Below, piece after piece: positions 10,976-22,278 of a stretch of 64,000 bases of DNA. The DNA comes from Puccinellia tenuiflora (lineage: Eukaryota > Streptophyta > Magnoliopsida > Poales > Poaceae): contig QRDG01000808.1 in NCBI GenBank assembly GCA_012064385.1, positions 186,001 to 250,000 on the forward strand, given 5' to 3'. Within the stretch, counting starts at the first letter, position 1. The number at the start of each line of letters is the position of its first letter. The notes beneath the pieces are model-generated. The model was not told the DNA's origin. It made no database searches and was given only the letters and a program-made list of their open reading frames with translations. Made by a program: the position numbers and the translations under genes.

Positions 10976-12726
10976 TGATGCATGTAAAATGCATACATGA
11001 ACTTTGCATTGTATCACTCATATTTCAATCATATTTGCATCATATAAGGGTTATATCATCGTTTTATAATGATTTTGGGAAGATTTCACAGTTTTCCTAT
11101 TTTTCTGGAATTAACCCTGCACTGGCAGAAAACCCTATTTTCTATATTTTGATGTTTCAGGGACCCAAACGACGTCCAAATGACCTGAAAATTTACGAGC
11201 ATCAGTTTTTGGAAGGAAGAAAGTGTAGGAGCGAAGGATGCGAAAAAGTGGAAGCCCGAAGGCCAAAAGAGGGGGGCCCACACGGCCAGATTCCTTGGCC
11301 GCGTGGGGCCCATCAACTTGGCCCTCGTGGCTCCGATGTCGTCGATCTTCGTCCCCCCAGCTTCGTCTTGACCTAAAACCGACTATTAAAATAGTCCCCC
11401 GACGTTTTCCAGAGGAGAGTGCCGTCGAAACACAGAAACACCGAAACAGAGACCTGGAGCTGCAGATTGGAGGGGGAAAACTCCGGCGGGGCGCTGCCGG
11501 TGTGGTCTCCATCTCCCCCAACGTCATCTCCACCGTCTCCATGATGAAGAGGGAGTAGTCCACCCCTGGACTATGGGTTTGTGGAAGTAACTTATATATC
11601 TCTCCTCTCTTTGAGCTTAACTAATTAGCACCGTATGAGCTGCCGAACATGATTACGGTTATCTATGTAATTCCTTTGTGGTGGATCTCTTTATGAGTTA
11701 ATATATGACTGAGATTGCAATTGTTTTGTTTCAGTTATGAAAGTAGATGCATATTATGTACCCCGTTCTTGTCTACTTGTTTTGATCAAGCATGTTTATG
11801 AGAGCTTGTGTGGGGGAACGTGTGCATTAGTTGGAGTAATGAGGAGGTGGCTAGTGCGGTGAAAGTGAGAGAAGTTCCGCGATCCACTTGGGTATTTTTA
11901 CCTTACTTTGTTGCCTCACTAGGAATAAAGAAAAATACCATGCTACCGGAGGTGTGGGTGTGACCATTGCCACTTCTCCATGACTAGATCTAGCATGTTC
12001 TTATTTTAACTTCATGTCATAAGACTTAAAGCTATGCTCTAATTTATCTTAATTACCGAGGTGCTAAGATTTAATTCACATCTTGGTGGAGTGTAAGAGC
12101 GATTAATAAACAAATGATCTCTATGTTAGGACGTGATGCCCATATAATTAGTAATTTGTCATGAAACATTTTTGTTGCAATCTCATATGTTAATTCTAGT
12201 GTTCCATTGTCTACCACTTTATTAAAGAGAGAGTGCATTTGTGAAACCATGAACCCCGGTCCATTTTTAATCATAAGAAACACCTTTCTAACAACTTTTA
12301 TCCATTTTCCATTTTCTGCCATTTAAAAATCCGAAAATACAAAAATACTTTTATATCTTGTGTTCACAATACAAAACCCAAAAATATCATCCATCATTGT
12401 TCCCACCATCCTTGCATATTTATTTATCATCATTGCATATTTATTTATTGTTTTGCATTTGTTTTATTTTGATATTATTCTCACACCTTGTGCTTGACAA
12501 CCACTTGGTGAGGTTGAGGGCACAAAACAATTTACTTTGTTTGTAGGTTCTCAAGAGAAGGATAAGAAGATAAATCTTTCACTACTGATTCCCCGAGAGT
12601 TCGATATTAAACCCTCGAGTCACCCCTCGTGGGGAAAACTGTCTTTCCTATACTATACACTCTGCACTTGGAGTCTCAACCTAACCCATATTCTTTTGAC
12701 GCAGGTAACTACGTCAAGGGCCATCA
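10976..12726 (+). repeat. 3' LTR of element B
   Basis: 1,751 bp; same ends as the 5' copy and followed by the AGTAG target duplication at 12,727-12,731. The TATA-like site is altered here (about 11,383-11,393). Confidence 0.93.
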
Positions 12727-12731
12727 AGTAG

Positions 12732-15700
12732 TTGCATAATTCTTTTGAGCACTATTAGGAGTTTTGCTAGCATAATGAATAACATTTAGTTTTTTATCAA
12801 TGCGCTATCCTAAAACAGCGCCTACGGCAAAATCACTAGCATCACACATTATCTCAAAAGGCAAATTCGAATCTAGAGGTTGAACAACTGGAGCAGTTGT
12901 TAAAGCCTTCTTAAGAATTTCAAAAGCTTATTTACAATCATCATCAAAAACGAAAGGAACATCTTTTTGCAAAAGATTAGTGAGCGGTTTAGAGGTTTTA
13001 GAAAAATCCTTTATAAACCTCCTATAAAAACCAGCATGACCAAGAAAACTGCGTATACCTTTAACATCTCATGGGCAAGGCATCTTCTCATTAGCTTCAA
13101 TTTTAGCTCTATCTACTTCAATGCCTCTTTCCGAAATTTTGTGTCCAAGAACTATACCTTCATTAACCATAAAATGGCATTTTTCCCAATTCAAAACAAG
13201 GTTTGTTTCTTCACATCTCTGCAAAACATTGTCAAGATTGTGTAGGCAATTATCAAAAGAAGTCCCATAGACAGAGAAATCGTCCATGAATACTTCCACA
13301 ATTTTCCCACAAAAACCATGAAAAATAGCAGACATGCATCTTTGAAAAGTAGCAGGAGCATTACATAAACCAAAAGACATACGTCTATAAGCATAAGTTC
13401 CGTAAGGACAGGTTAAAGTCATTTTCTCCTGGTCCTGGTGTCTAACAGCTATTTGAGAAAAACCAGAATAACCATCAAGAAAACAAAAATGAGTGTTCTT
13501 AGAAAGCCTCTCTAACATTTGATCAATAAAAGGCAAAGGATAATGATCTTTCTTTGTAGCCTTATTTAATTTTCGAAAGTCAATGCGCATTCTATACCCG
13601 ACTACAAGTCTTTGAGGAATAAGTTCATCATTATCATTTGCAACTACAGTGATACCTCCTTTCTTACACAATACACAAGGCTAACCCACCTACTTTCAGC
13701 AATAGGGTAAATTATACCTCGTTTCTTACCACTTCCTTCATTTTCGGATTTAATCTTCGTTGATGATCAACAACAGGTTTTGCATCAGGCTCGAGATTAA
13801 TTATATGCTGACATACAGCGGGAGAAATCCCTTTAAGATCATCCAAAGTGTACCCCATTGCGCCTCGATGTTTCTGAAGTACTTCCAATAATCTCTCTTC
13901 TTCCTGTCCTGAAAGTTTAGCACTAATAATAACATGATATATTTCTTTTCATCAATAAATGCATATTTGAGATCATCAGGAAGAATTTTAAGTTCAAAGA
14001 CTGGATCTCCCTTAGGAGGGGTCGGCATCCCTAAGGATTCCACCGGTAAATTATGCTTTAGAATTGCAGGTTGATGGAGGAAAATGTCCTCCAACTCGTT
14101 CCTCTCCTGCATAAAAACTTCACTCTCATGGTCCTCCATGAATTGCTGCAAGGGATCATTAGGAGCAACAGCAATAGCAGCAAGCTTTTCAATTTTACAA
14201 TCCTCATTAGGCAGTTCTTTTTCATGATGTCGTTTAGTAAATTTAGAGAAATTAAACTCATAACTTTCACTACCAAACTTAGTAAAAACCTTTTCCTTTT
14301 TGCAATCAATAACAACACTGCAAGTATTTAAGAAAGGTCTACCAAATATAATAGGACAAGAATTATCTGCAACAGAACCAAGTACTAGAAAATCAACAGG
14401 GTATTTAATCTTACCACATAAAACTTCAACATCTCTAACGACTCCCACCGGAGAGATGGTATCTCTATTAGCAAGCTGAATAACCACATCAATATCCTCA
14501 ACTTCACAAGTCCCAATTTCATGCATCACTTCTTGATATAGAGAAAAAGGTATTGCACTGGAGCTAGCACCAATATCACACAAACCATAGTAGCAATGAT
14601 CACCAATTTTCACAGATATAATAGGAGAACCAGTCTTTTTAACTTTTCTTTTAAAAGGCCTAACAATATTAGAAGCTTCCTCACAAAAGACTATATGACC
14701 ACCTTCTACATTTTCTCCTATTAAATCCTTAACTAAAGCTACAGAAGGTTGCACTTTCAGTTGTTCATTGTGCTCTTTAGCTTTCTTCCCACTTTTCTTA
14801 ACAACTTTGGTAATCATAGCATGTTCTTTTACTCTAACAGGAAAAGGCAATTTCTCCACATAGGAAACAGGCAAAATAGGATCAGGAGTGTAAACTTGTA
14901 TTGAATTTTCAGTGATAGGAGTGATTTCAATTTCTTTAATGGGTACATGGAAGTTATTCCACTTTTGCTTAGTAATATCAATGTAAGAAGCAAAAGCATT
15001 AAAGAGATCAACAATGATTTGAGAATCAAGACCATATTTAGCACTAAACTCATGAAAATCAGGAGTTTCACCAAAAGATTTAATGCATTCATACTCACAA
15101 ATTATACCTGATTCATTACCTTTATCTATTTCCCAGTCTTTAGTATTGCGTTGAATTCTTTCAAGAAGATCCCATCTATAATCAATCTTCTTATTTGTGA
15201 AAGATCCAGCTGAGGAAGCATCAAGCAAGTCCTTGTCATGACGAGAAAGTCGTGCATAAAAATTGTAACTACAACGCTTCTGGGGATATCATGAAATAGG
15301 GCACTTAAGCATTAAAGCTTTCAATCTCCCCCAAGCTTGAGCAATACTTTCTCCTTTGCGAGGCCAGAAGTTATAAATATAATTCCTGTCTTGGTGAATT
15401 TCATGCAGAGGATAAAATTTAGCATAAAAGAGAGGCACTATTTTATCCCAATCCAGAAGATGAGAATCATCCAATAGCCTATACCACTCCATAGCTTTGT
15501 CTTTCAGTGACAATGAAAATAATTTCCGCATGATCACTTCTATAGAGACCCCTTGCAATCTTAAACAAACCACATATATCTCTCATAAATAGCAAATGAT
15601 AACCAGGATGAACCGTTCCATCTCCTGCATAACGGTTACTTATAACACGATCAACAATTCCCATAGGTATTTTAAATGGAACACTTTCAGTAGGTGGAGG

Positions 15701-15768
15701 ACCTCCTGCTGCCACAAGAGCAGCGGAAAGAGTGTCTCCAAATGTTGCTTCAAACTCAGAAGGCTCCA
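12732..15768 (-). pseudogene. Gag, protease, reverse transcriptase and start of RNase H of gypsy element A
   Basis: Read on minus from the gag ATG at 15,768. Gag continues to about 15,290 with a frame change near 15,530; the matrix/capsid part includes KDKAMEWYRLL. A 475-codon frame (15,228-13,801) carries the gag end and an aspartic protease (CDIGASSSAIP, with Ile for Thr in the DTGA motif; later IIFGRPFLNT). After another break, reverse transcriptase runs 13,671-13,069 with LPFIDQMLERL, SFGLCNAPATFQ and the catalytic FMDD at 13,290-13,279. The RNase H start (VGAVLGQR) lies at about 12,940-12,732 and is then interrupted by element B. Several frameshifts and stops show that the gene is dead. 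Confidence 0.9.
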
Positions 15769-15856
15769 TAATGAAATAGAACAACAGGCAAAAATAAAAA
15801 TAGCACTTGTAGTAAATGTGTTCCTTACCAATTCTACTTACCAACAGCGCTTTACT

Positions 15857-15873
15857 CCCCGGCAACGGCGCCA
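15857..15873 (-). promoter_or_regulatory. Primer-binding site of element A
   Basis: On minus, TGGCGCCGTTGCCGGGG lies 11 bases inside the 5' LTR end. The same site is used by element B. It is the type usually found in Athila-like gypsy elements. Confidence 0.85.
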
Positions 15874-15884
15874 GAAAATAGTCT

Positions 15885-17397
15885 TGATGACCCACAAGTG
15901 TAGGGGATCTATCGCAGTACTTTCGATAAATAAGAGTGTCGAACCCAACAAGGAGCAGAAGGTGTTGGCTGGTAGATTCGCGCAAGGTTTCACTGCAAAC
16001 ACTAACAAAAGGATTTTTATGGGTTTTTATAGTAAAAAATAAATAAAGTGCGAGTAAATAAAAGAGAGCAATAATTATTGCAGCAAGTGGCCCAATCTTT
16101 TTAGTACAAAGGACAAGCCGGTGATTCTACTTATATTGGCTAAACGCTCCTCAGGACACATGGGAGTTATGTCAAGTCACTTTAGCTTCAATTTGCTGCT
16201 TAATGTTTAATGTTTTGCTAAGGGTTGTGTGGGTGAACCTATGCTAATGAACCGCCCTTACTTGGACTAGAACACACTTGTGATTACACTTCCCTACAAG
16301 CATCCGCAAATGCAAGGAAATATTTAAGAATTAACTAACCACAGCCTTAAACTCTGAGATCCTACGACTCCCTCATGCACTAGTTTACCGGCGGGGGTTT
16401 AGGTTTCTGTCAGTCCCGCAACCACCTCACAAGCAAACTAAATACACGATGCATTCCCCTAGGCCCATAAAGGTGAAGTGTCATGTAGTCGCCATTCACA
16501 CAACACCGCTAGAAGAATAGCACCACAACTTAAATATCAAACCATTAAATACTACTCAGCATAATCCGCTACTTGCAACAAGACTTCCCCATGTCCTCAA
16601 GAACTAAACGAACTACTCACAAGACATCATATGGATCATAATTAGGGGTGATGAATGAATGATGAACAATCTGGTCATAAAAGTATTTCACCGATAAAAC
16701 TCAATAGCATCAACTACACAAGGCAATCAACACCGGAAAAGTGATCCCAATGAACTACAACAAGTATAACCCTAGACGCAACAACGGAACTGAGTGGAGC
16801 TGTGGGGATGATGGTGCTGTCGGTGAGGATGATTTTGATGATGATCCCGATGAAGCCCGTGACGATGACGATGACGATGGCGATGATCTCCCCTCTCCGG
16901 GAAGGAATTTCCCCGGCAGTTTTCTCCCTGCCGGAGAGCTTTCTCTCTCTCTCTCTGGTTTCCGCCCCCGTGGCGGCGGCGGAATATTTCTTCGAAGCGT
17001 CCCCCGATGTTTTTAGGTCATAAGGGTGATATACGACAAAGGGGGAAGCCGGAGGCGACCCAGGGCCACCAGGTGGGCCCCAGGCACGGCCCAAGGGGGG
17101 CGCGGCCAGGTGCCACCTGGCGCCCTGGTGGCTCCCCTCCGGTCGCCCTTTTGGCTTCTTCCGTAATCTGGCAAAATAATGATCTCTGAATTTTTCTGAA
17201 ATTTTTGGCGATGTAGAGGTACAGTATCTTGACGGTGCCTTTTCCAGCTGATTCCGGGCTCCGGCAGTAAAATCACCAACAATCATCAAACATGCAAAAT
17301 AAGATAAAATAACATAAGTATTGCACTATAATATGAAATATATCCATGAATAACAGCAAATTATGATATAAAATAGTGATGCAAAATGACCGTATCA
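15885..17397 (-). repeat. 5' LTR of element A
   Basis: 1,513 bp on minus, beginning TGATACGGTC at 17,397 and ending GGGTCATCA at 15,885. A GC-rich block is centred near 17,050-17,150, and a polyuridine-like CATCGTCATCG run lies at 16,830-16,890. The outer flank GTGCG at 17,398-17,402 would be one copy of the target duplication; the other is outside the window. Confidence 0.9.
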
Positions 17398-17777
17398 GTG
17401 CGTTAGCCGTTATATGGCCGCTTTGGCTGTGTAGGAATGACAAGGTTTTCAATGACAAAAATTCATCCAGCTACTCTCCGTTTGTGGTCTCCGTTGCAAC
17501 GTGTGGAGCATCGCGACCTTTTTACGGAGGTGTGTACAAGACTGTATGATACAACGAGAGACTTTTTATCCCAACATGGATCGCAGCATAATTTGCGGAT
17601 CGTCCCTCCACCACCATAGGCGTTTTTACAATTTCTCATCATGATATGTAATTTTCCTTTTATTTACTTTTCATACTTGTTGGCAGATGTTGGCTGTGTG
17701 CATCCTAGCTATGCAGAGGCCGGGTGTAATGCTTAAAACTTTTTAAGTAATAAAGCTCACTTTATCGAAAAAAAAAT
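17398..17777 (+). pseudogene. 3' end of a LINE (non-LTR retrotransposon), interrupted by element A
   Basis: Two plus-strand frames in succession give the C-terminal end of a plant LINE ORF2 protein: first a WPLWLCRNDKVFNDKN-type block, then after a frame change a segment ending QHNLRIVPPPP with a stop at 17,617. A 3' untranslated part follows, ending AATAAAGCTCACTTTATCG and a short A-run at about 17,769-17,777, typical of a LINE 3' end. The 5' part is absent; element A abuts it at 17,397/17,398. Confidence 0.7.
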
Positions 17778-18379
17778 TATATGACAACCCAGTCCTCTTA
17801 TGGTCTAAACATCAAGTGTGGCCCTCTGTTACACTTATAATTCCAGCCAGTTCAAGCGCAAGTCACTCGTTTGGTCCGTTTTTGGTCTTCCTCATCCTAA
17901 TAAAAAGTATTTCCATACACCAAGAAAAAGGTAAAATGTGTCTCCCTAGAAAGAAAATCTAAGACAAATGAGTCTTAGGGCCAATTCCTATTTGCCGCTT
18001 TTTGCGGCGCGGGAGGCTCGCGCCGCACACCCTCGCACCGCATTTGGCCTGGCCATTTTTGGTGTGTTATTTGGTTTTTTCCTTTTTCTACTTTTTCGTT
18101 TCTGTTTTCTTCCTTTTTATTTTATTTTCTCTTCCTTTTATGTTTTCTTTTTAGGGTTTAAAAAAATATATTTGAAAAATATTCAGATTTGAAAAATATT
18201 AAGATTTGAATAAAAAAATCAGATTTACAATGTTCTCTAGAATAAAAAACTTTGAATTATTACGCTGATACAAAAATTATACTATAAAACTCACTTGTTA
18301 ATGGACCATTAAAATACGGCCCATTAATTTAGGAGTAAAAGGCCGCATATAGATGTCTCCAGTTTTAGGTAGTCTAGGA
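17778..18379. other. Non-coding DNA with a possible MULE terminus
   Basis: No gene seen. At about 17,980-18,030 a segment GGCCAATTCCTATTTGCCGC with a small hairpin (GCCGCTTTTTGCGGC) closely resembles the outermost bases of the Mutator-type element that ends at 19,770. It may be one end of a second, broken copy. The downstream 120 bases are T-rich. Confidence 0.4.
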
Positions 18380-19779
18380 GTAAAAGATGGGGGGTCCTAT
18401 ATATCGCTTTGAAGCGACAGATCTGCATGCGTCGCCTACTACAGTTTGTAAATGGGCTCGGCCCAGTAACGTCGTTCTGATTCGTTTGTTCAAAATAAGG
18501 TACCGCTTCACTTTATTTTTTTAATTCGGGAAAACTTTTCGAATCTGATTCTTTTAATTTGAATTTCTTTTGAATCTGAATAAAATTTAAATTTTAAAAA
18601 AATCAAATATGAACAAATTTTAAATTTGAACAATTTTTGAATATGAAAAAACTTTAAATTTAAAAAAGTTTTAAATAAGAACAAAATTTGAATTTGAACA
18701 ATTTTCAAATATGAACATATTTTAAATTTGAACAAATTTCGAATAAGAAAAAATTTACATTTGAAAAAAATTGAATATGAACAAAATTTAAAATTTAAAC
18801 AATTTTCGTATAAGTGAACGATTTTAAAAAGTGAACAAAAAAGGTCAGTGAACAAAAATTATTTTTGAACAGATAAAAAAGATTTATGAACGAAAGTTAT
18901 TATTGAACGATTTTAAAAGTGAACGATAATTATTTTTGAACGATTTTAAAAAGTAAACAGAAAAAGGTCGGTGAACAATAATTACTTTTGAACAGAAAAT
19001 TTTTATGAACAAAAGTTATTTTCGAACAATTTTAAAAGTGACGAAAATAATTTATTTTTGAACGATTTTTAAATTGAACAGAAAAATGAAAAAAATGTCG
19101 GTGAACAAAAAATATTTTTAAACGATTTTTGAAGTGAACAGAAAATATCGGTGAACGGAAACTATTTTTGAACGATTTTACAAGTGAACAAAAACAAATC
19201 GGTGAAGAAAAACTATTTCGAAAATGAATGAACTTTTTAAATTTGAAAAATAAACATTTTTTTACAATATGAACAAATTTTAAATGTAAACATTTTTTGA
19301 AACATTTTTCAAAAATCATAAAAAAGTAAAAAGAAAATGGGGTGCAATAAAAAGCAAAAAGAAAAGAAAACGAAAAAAGAAAACAGAAAGTAAAAAGTGA
19401 AAAACGAAAAAAGAAAAGAAATACGAAAATAAAACTAAAAATAATGAAAAAAATTAAAAAAACAAAAACGTAAAAGAAAAAGAATAGAAAACAAGAAAAA
19501 CGAAAAGTAGAAAAATAAAATGAAAACAGAAAACGAAAAAAGAAAACAGAAAAGAAAACGAAAACGAAAAAAGAAAACAGAAAAGAAAACAAAAACGAAA
19601 AAAGAAAACGTAAAAAAACAGAAACGGAAAAAGAGAAACGAAAACAGGAAAAAAAACAAAAAAAAGGAAAAAAGTCACCTGATGGGCCGGCCCATCTCAC
19701 CGACGCGCACCTCCCTCTTCAGGCGACGGGTCGCAGACCCATCGCCAACGGGCGATATATAGGAATTGCCGTAAAAGAT
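18380..19779. mobile_element. Non-autonomous Mutator-like (MULE) element with 9-bp target duplication GTAAAAGAT
   Basis: The element spans 18,389-19,770. GTAAAAGAT occurs immediately outside both ends (18,380-18,388 and 19,771-19,779). The terminal inverted repeats share CCTATATATCGC, GTCTGC and CGTCGCCT within the first 60 bases, and both lead into a GGGC(C/T)CGGCCC-like block. The interior has no transposase. It is an AT-rich run of degenerate units of the form TTTTAAATTTGAACAA (18,540-19,300) and a purine tract of A, AG and AC (19,320-19,670). Long inverted repeats plus a 9-bp duplication are the hallmark of Mutator-type elements. Confidence 0.85.
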
Positions 19780-20411
19780 AGTGACACCAACACTACTAAA
19801 AAAAAAGATAGTGACACCAACAAACCCACTCGAAATCTAGGGCCTGCCTCTTGTTTCACCGGTTCTCGCACAAGATTTCTCGACGTCTCCTCAAGAGAGG
19901 TTTCGTAATGGCAATCCAAAAACCGTGGCCCCATCTAGCAAAAAAAAAAAAAAAAAAACTGTGGCTCAAAGAGAAGGCGTGCCTGGATATGATATCCAAC
20001 TCGAGACCGACATGACACGCTAGCTGCATCCATCCATCCAAAATCCAGTATGACGCGGACACCGCTCTAATGATCACACGCTCCACTCAAAAAATAAAAA
20101 AATGACGATCACACGATATGTATCCATAATAATAATAAAATAAATAAAATCCTTGGTTTTTCCTTGCCTGATTGCTAGAACACGACGGCTCGATGGAGCC
20201 GAACCACGAGGTGACAAGGCTAACTCGCACAGTCACCTTCGGCGGACACGATGAAAGTCTCGGCGACCCACTCACGCCGCTAGTCAGCTTAGTCGCGACA
20301 AGGCCGGGGGACGAGCTGATCCAAAAGGAAAAACAATCCCCTTTGCCAGCGTCCACAACTTGCAGATGATTATGAAGTGATAAGCATCGCAGGGCAGGAT
20401 GGGCTCTTCCC
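19780..20411. other. Upstream region of the sorbitol dehydrogenase gene
   Basis: No gene seen. A 15-base segment GATAGTGACACCAAC is repeated at 19,777 and 19,806. An A-run of 18 lies at about 19,940-19,960. The last 250 bases before the TATA box are GC-richer and may hold the promoter. Confidence 0.4.
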
Positions 20412-20418
20412 TATATAG
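20411..20418 (+). promoter_or_regulatory. TATA box of the sorbitol dehydrogenase gene
   Basis: CTATATAG lies 80 bases before the start codon at 20,498, within GC-rich flanks, giving room for a 5' leader of about 50 bases. This is a motif and spacing argument only. Confidence 0.55.
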
Positions 20419-20497
20419 CCGTCGCGTCACTCGGCTCACCTGCTCTGAATATACCGTGGGCCTGTGACTGTGTGAGTGGGAGAGAAAGAAGAGGGAG

Positions 20498-22209
20498 ATG
20501 GGGAAGGGAGGGAAAGGCGAGGCGGCGGCCGCCGTGGGCGGCGAGGGGGAGAACATGGCGGCGTGGCTGGTGGCGAAGAACACGCTCAAGATCATGCCCT
20601 TCAAGCTTCCGCCGCTAGGTCTGTGTCTTCCCGTCCTTCTCGTTCGTTGGCGTTTCTTTGCCAAGTAAATCGACTGGCTCTGCTCTAGGGATTTTTGTTA
20701 TCCGTTGCTACTGATTGATCAATCTGAGCAGCTCTGAAATCTAGTTACCACTGGCATGCCACTCTCTTTTTTAGATTATCTTGGCTGCTCTGCACATGTC
20801 AGACAAATAGAAATAGGCCCTGTCGAATTTGATCCAGTTTGCAGACTGTAATTGTCATTTGTCATACGAGGAAACATTCAGAAATTCCTTCAGTAGTTTA
20901 GTCCGATAAAAGAAGGGGATCTCCCTTTACCGTTTGTGGAAATCTTTGTTACTCTTGTTGGAAATAGCATGCGCAATTCGAGCATATCCCCAAAGCAAAA
21001 CACAACTCAGCTCTTGAATTTGCCTTACAGTCTAGACATCACACATGTACAGTGACCAGTGATGGGATTTCAGTGTCAATCCTTACATTATGCTGCTGGA
21101 TGAAACAAGACCAAGTTAATTCACATTTTCAGGTCCTTATGACGTTCGGGTGAGGATGAAGGCAGTGGGTATCTGTGGCAGCGATGTGCATTACCTCAAG
21201 GTGATGTGATTCTGCATCCCCACACTAATCGTCTCCTCTGTTTTTCCCCCTCTCATTGGCTGATAAAAGAAAACCGTGATATATATTTGTTGGATTGCAG
21301 GAGATGCGCATCGCCCATTTCGTGGTGAAGGAGCCGATGGTGATCGGGCACGAGTGCGCCGGCATCATCGAGGAGGTGGGCGGCGGCGTGAAGCACCTGG
21401 CCGTGGGCGACCGCGTGGCGCTGGAGCCCGGCATCAGCTGCTGGCGCTGCAGGCACTGCAAGGGCGGGCGCTACAACCTCTGCGATGACATGAAGTTCTT
21501 CGCCACTCCGCCGTACCACGGATCGCTGGCCGACCAGATTGTGCATCCGGGCGACCTGTGCTTCAAGCTCCCCGACAACGTGAGCCTGGAGGAGGGCGCC
21601 ATGTGCGAGCCCCTGAGCGTGGGCGTCCACGCGTGCCGGCGCGCCGACGTCGGCGCGGAGAAGAACGTGCTGATCATGGGCGCCGGGCCGATCGGGCTGG
21701 TGACCCTGCTCTCGGCGCGCGCGTTCGGCGCGCCCAGGATCGTCATCGCCGACGTGGACGACCACCGCCTCTCCGTGGCCAAGTCCCTGGGCGCGGACGC
21801 CGCCGTGAAGGTGTCCACGAGCACGGAGGACCTGGGCGGGGAGATCGAGCTGATCCAGGCGGCGATGGGCGGGGACATCGACGTGAGCCTGGACTGTGCC
21901 GGGTTCAGCAAGACGATGTCGACGGCGCTGGAGGCGACGCGGCCGGGAGGGAGGGTGTGCCTGGTGGGGATGGGCCACAACGAGATGACGGTGCCGCTGA
22001 CGTCGGCGGCGATCCGGGAGGTGGACGTGGTGGGGATCTTCCGGTACAAGGACACGTGGCCGCTGTGCCTGGACTTCCTGCGGAGCGGCAAGATCGACGT
22101 GAAGCCGCTCATCACGCACAGGTTCGGGTTCTCGCAGCGGGAGGTGGAGGAGGCGTTCGAGGTCAGCGCGCGCGGGCGCGACGCCATCAAGGTCATGTTC
22201 AACCTCTAG
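20498..22209 (+). CDS. SDH: Sorbitol dehydrogenase (L-iditol 2-dehydrogenase), three exons
   Basis: Exons 20,498-20,618, 21,133-21,200 and 21,301-22,209 join in phase with GT...AG introns and give 365 residues, the usual plant length. The enzyme oxidises sorbitol and related polyols to ketoses with NAD in the cytosol. It belongs to the zinc-dependent medium-chain dehydrogenases. Catalytic zinc ligands are Cys55 (GICGSDVHY) and His80-Glu81 (GHE). Four structural-zinc cysteines lie at 110, 113, 116 and 124. The Rossmann nucleotide loop GAGPIG and a following Asp in VIADVDD suit NAD. The ATG at 20,498 is chosen because it is the first after the TATA box and gives the expected N-terminus. Exon 3 is very GC-rich, as in many grass genes, producing long antisense frames. 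The coding sequence appears intact. It is the only clear host gene here. Confidence 0.96.
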
Positions 22210-22272
22210 AAACTTACAAGGCATGGAGATTGAAGAAGCGTGGCGTGCGTGGTGGATCTGTGTGTGTTGTGT

Positions 22273-22278
22273 AATAAA
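22273..22278 (+). terminator. Polyadenylation signal of SDH
   Basis: AATAAA lies 64 bases after the stop codon, in a T/G-rich context, as expected for a plant 3' end. Confidence 0.55.

Larger units (their letters stand above)
5208..12726 (+). mobile_element. Complete non-autonomous Ty3/gypsy element B (gag-protease only), target duplication AGTAG
   Basis: Two directly repeated LTRs (5,208-6,942 and 10,976-12,726) start TGATGCATGT and end GGGCCATCA. AGTAG occurs immediately before (5,203-5,207) and after (12,727-12,731). A primer-binding site TGGCGCCGTTGCCGGGGA follows the 5' LTR and a purine-rich tract precedes the 3' LTR. The 4-kb interior codes only gag and aspartic protease; reverse transcriptase, RNase H and integrase are absent, and 2.4 kb of non-coding sequence takes their place. 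It shares its primer-binding site with host element A, suggesting an Athila-like family that borrows enzymes in trans. Confidence 0.95.
4072..17397 (-). mobile_element. Ty3/gypsy element A (Athila-like), minus strand, split by elements B and C
   Basis: This is one minus-strand element read from its 5' LTR (15,885-17,397) through the primer-binding site (15,857-15,873), gag from 15,768, protease, reverse transcriptase and RNase H, then integrase to 4,072, where element C interrupts it. Element B (5,208-12,726) sits inside the RNase H coding region and is flanked by AGTAG on both sides; removing B joins the RNase H frame across the two flanks. The FMDD active site and the TGGCGCCGTTGCCGGGG primer-binding site suit the Athila lineage. 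The 3' LTR is off the window. Several frameshifts and stops make it an old, dead copy. Confidence 0.9.

Noticed and set aside
19032..19700. Phe-rich 222-codon frame on minus
   Set aside because: Low-complexity A/G-rich tract inside the MULE derivative; not protein-like.
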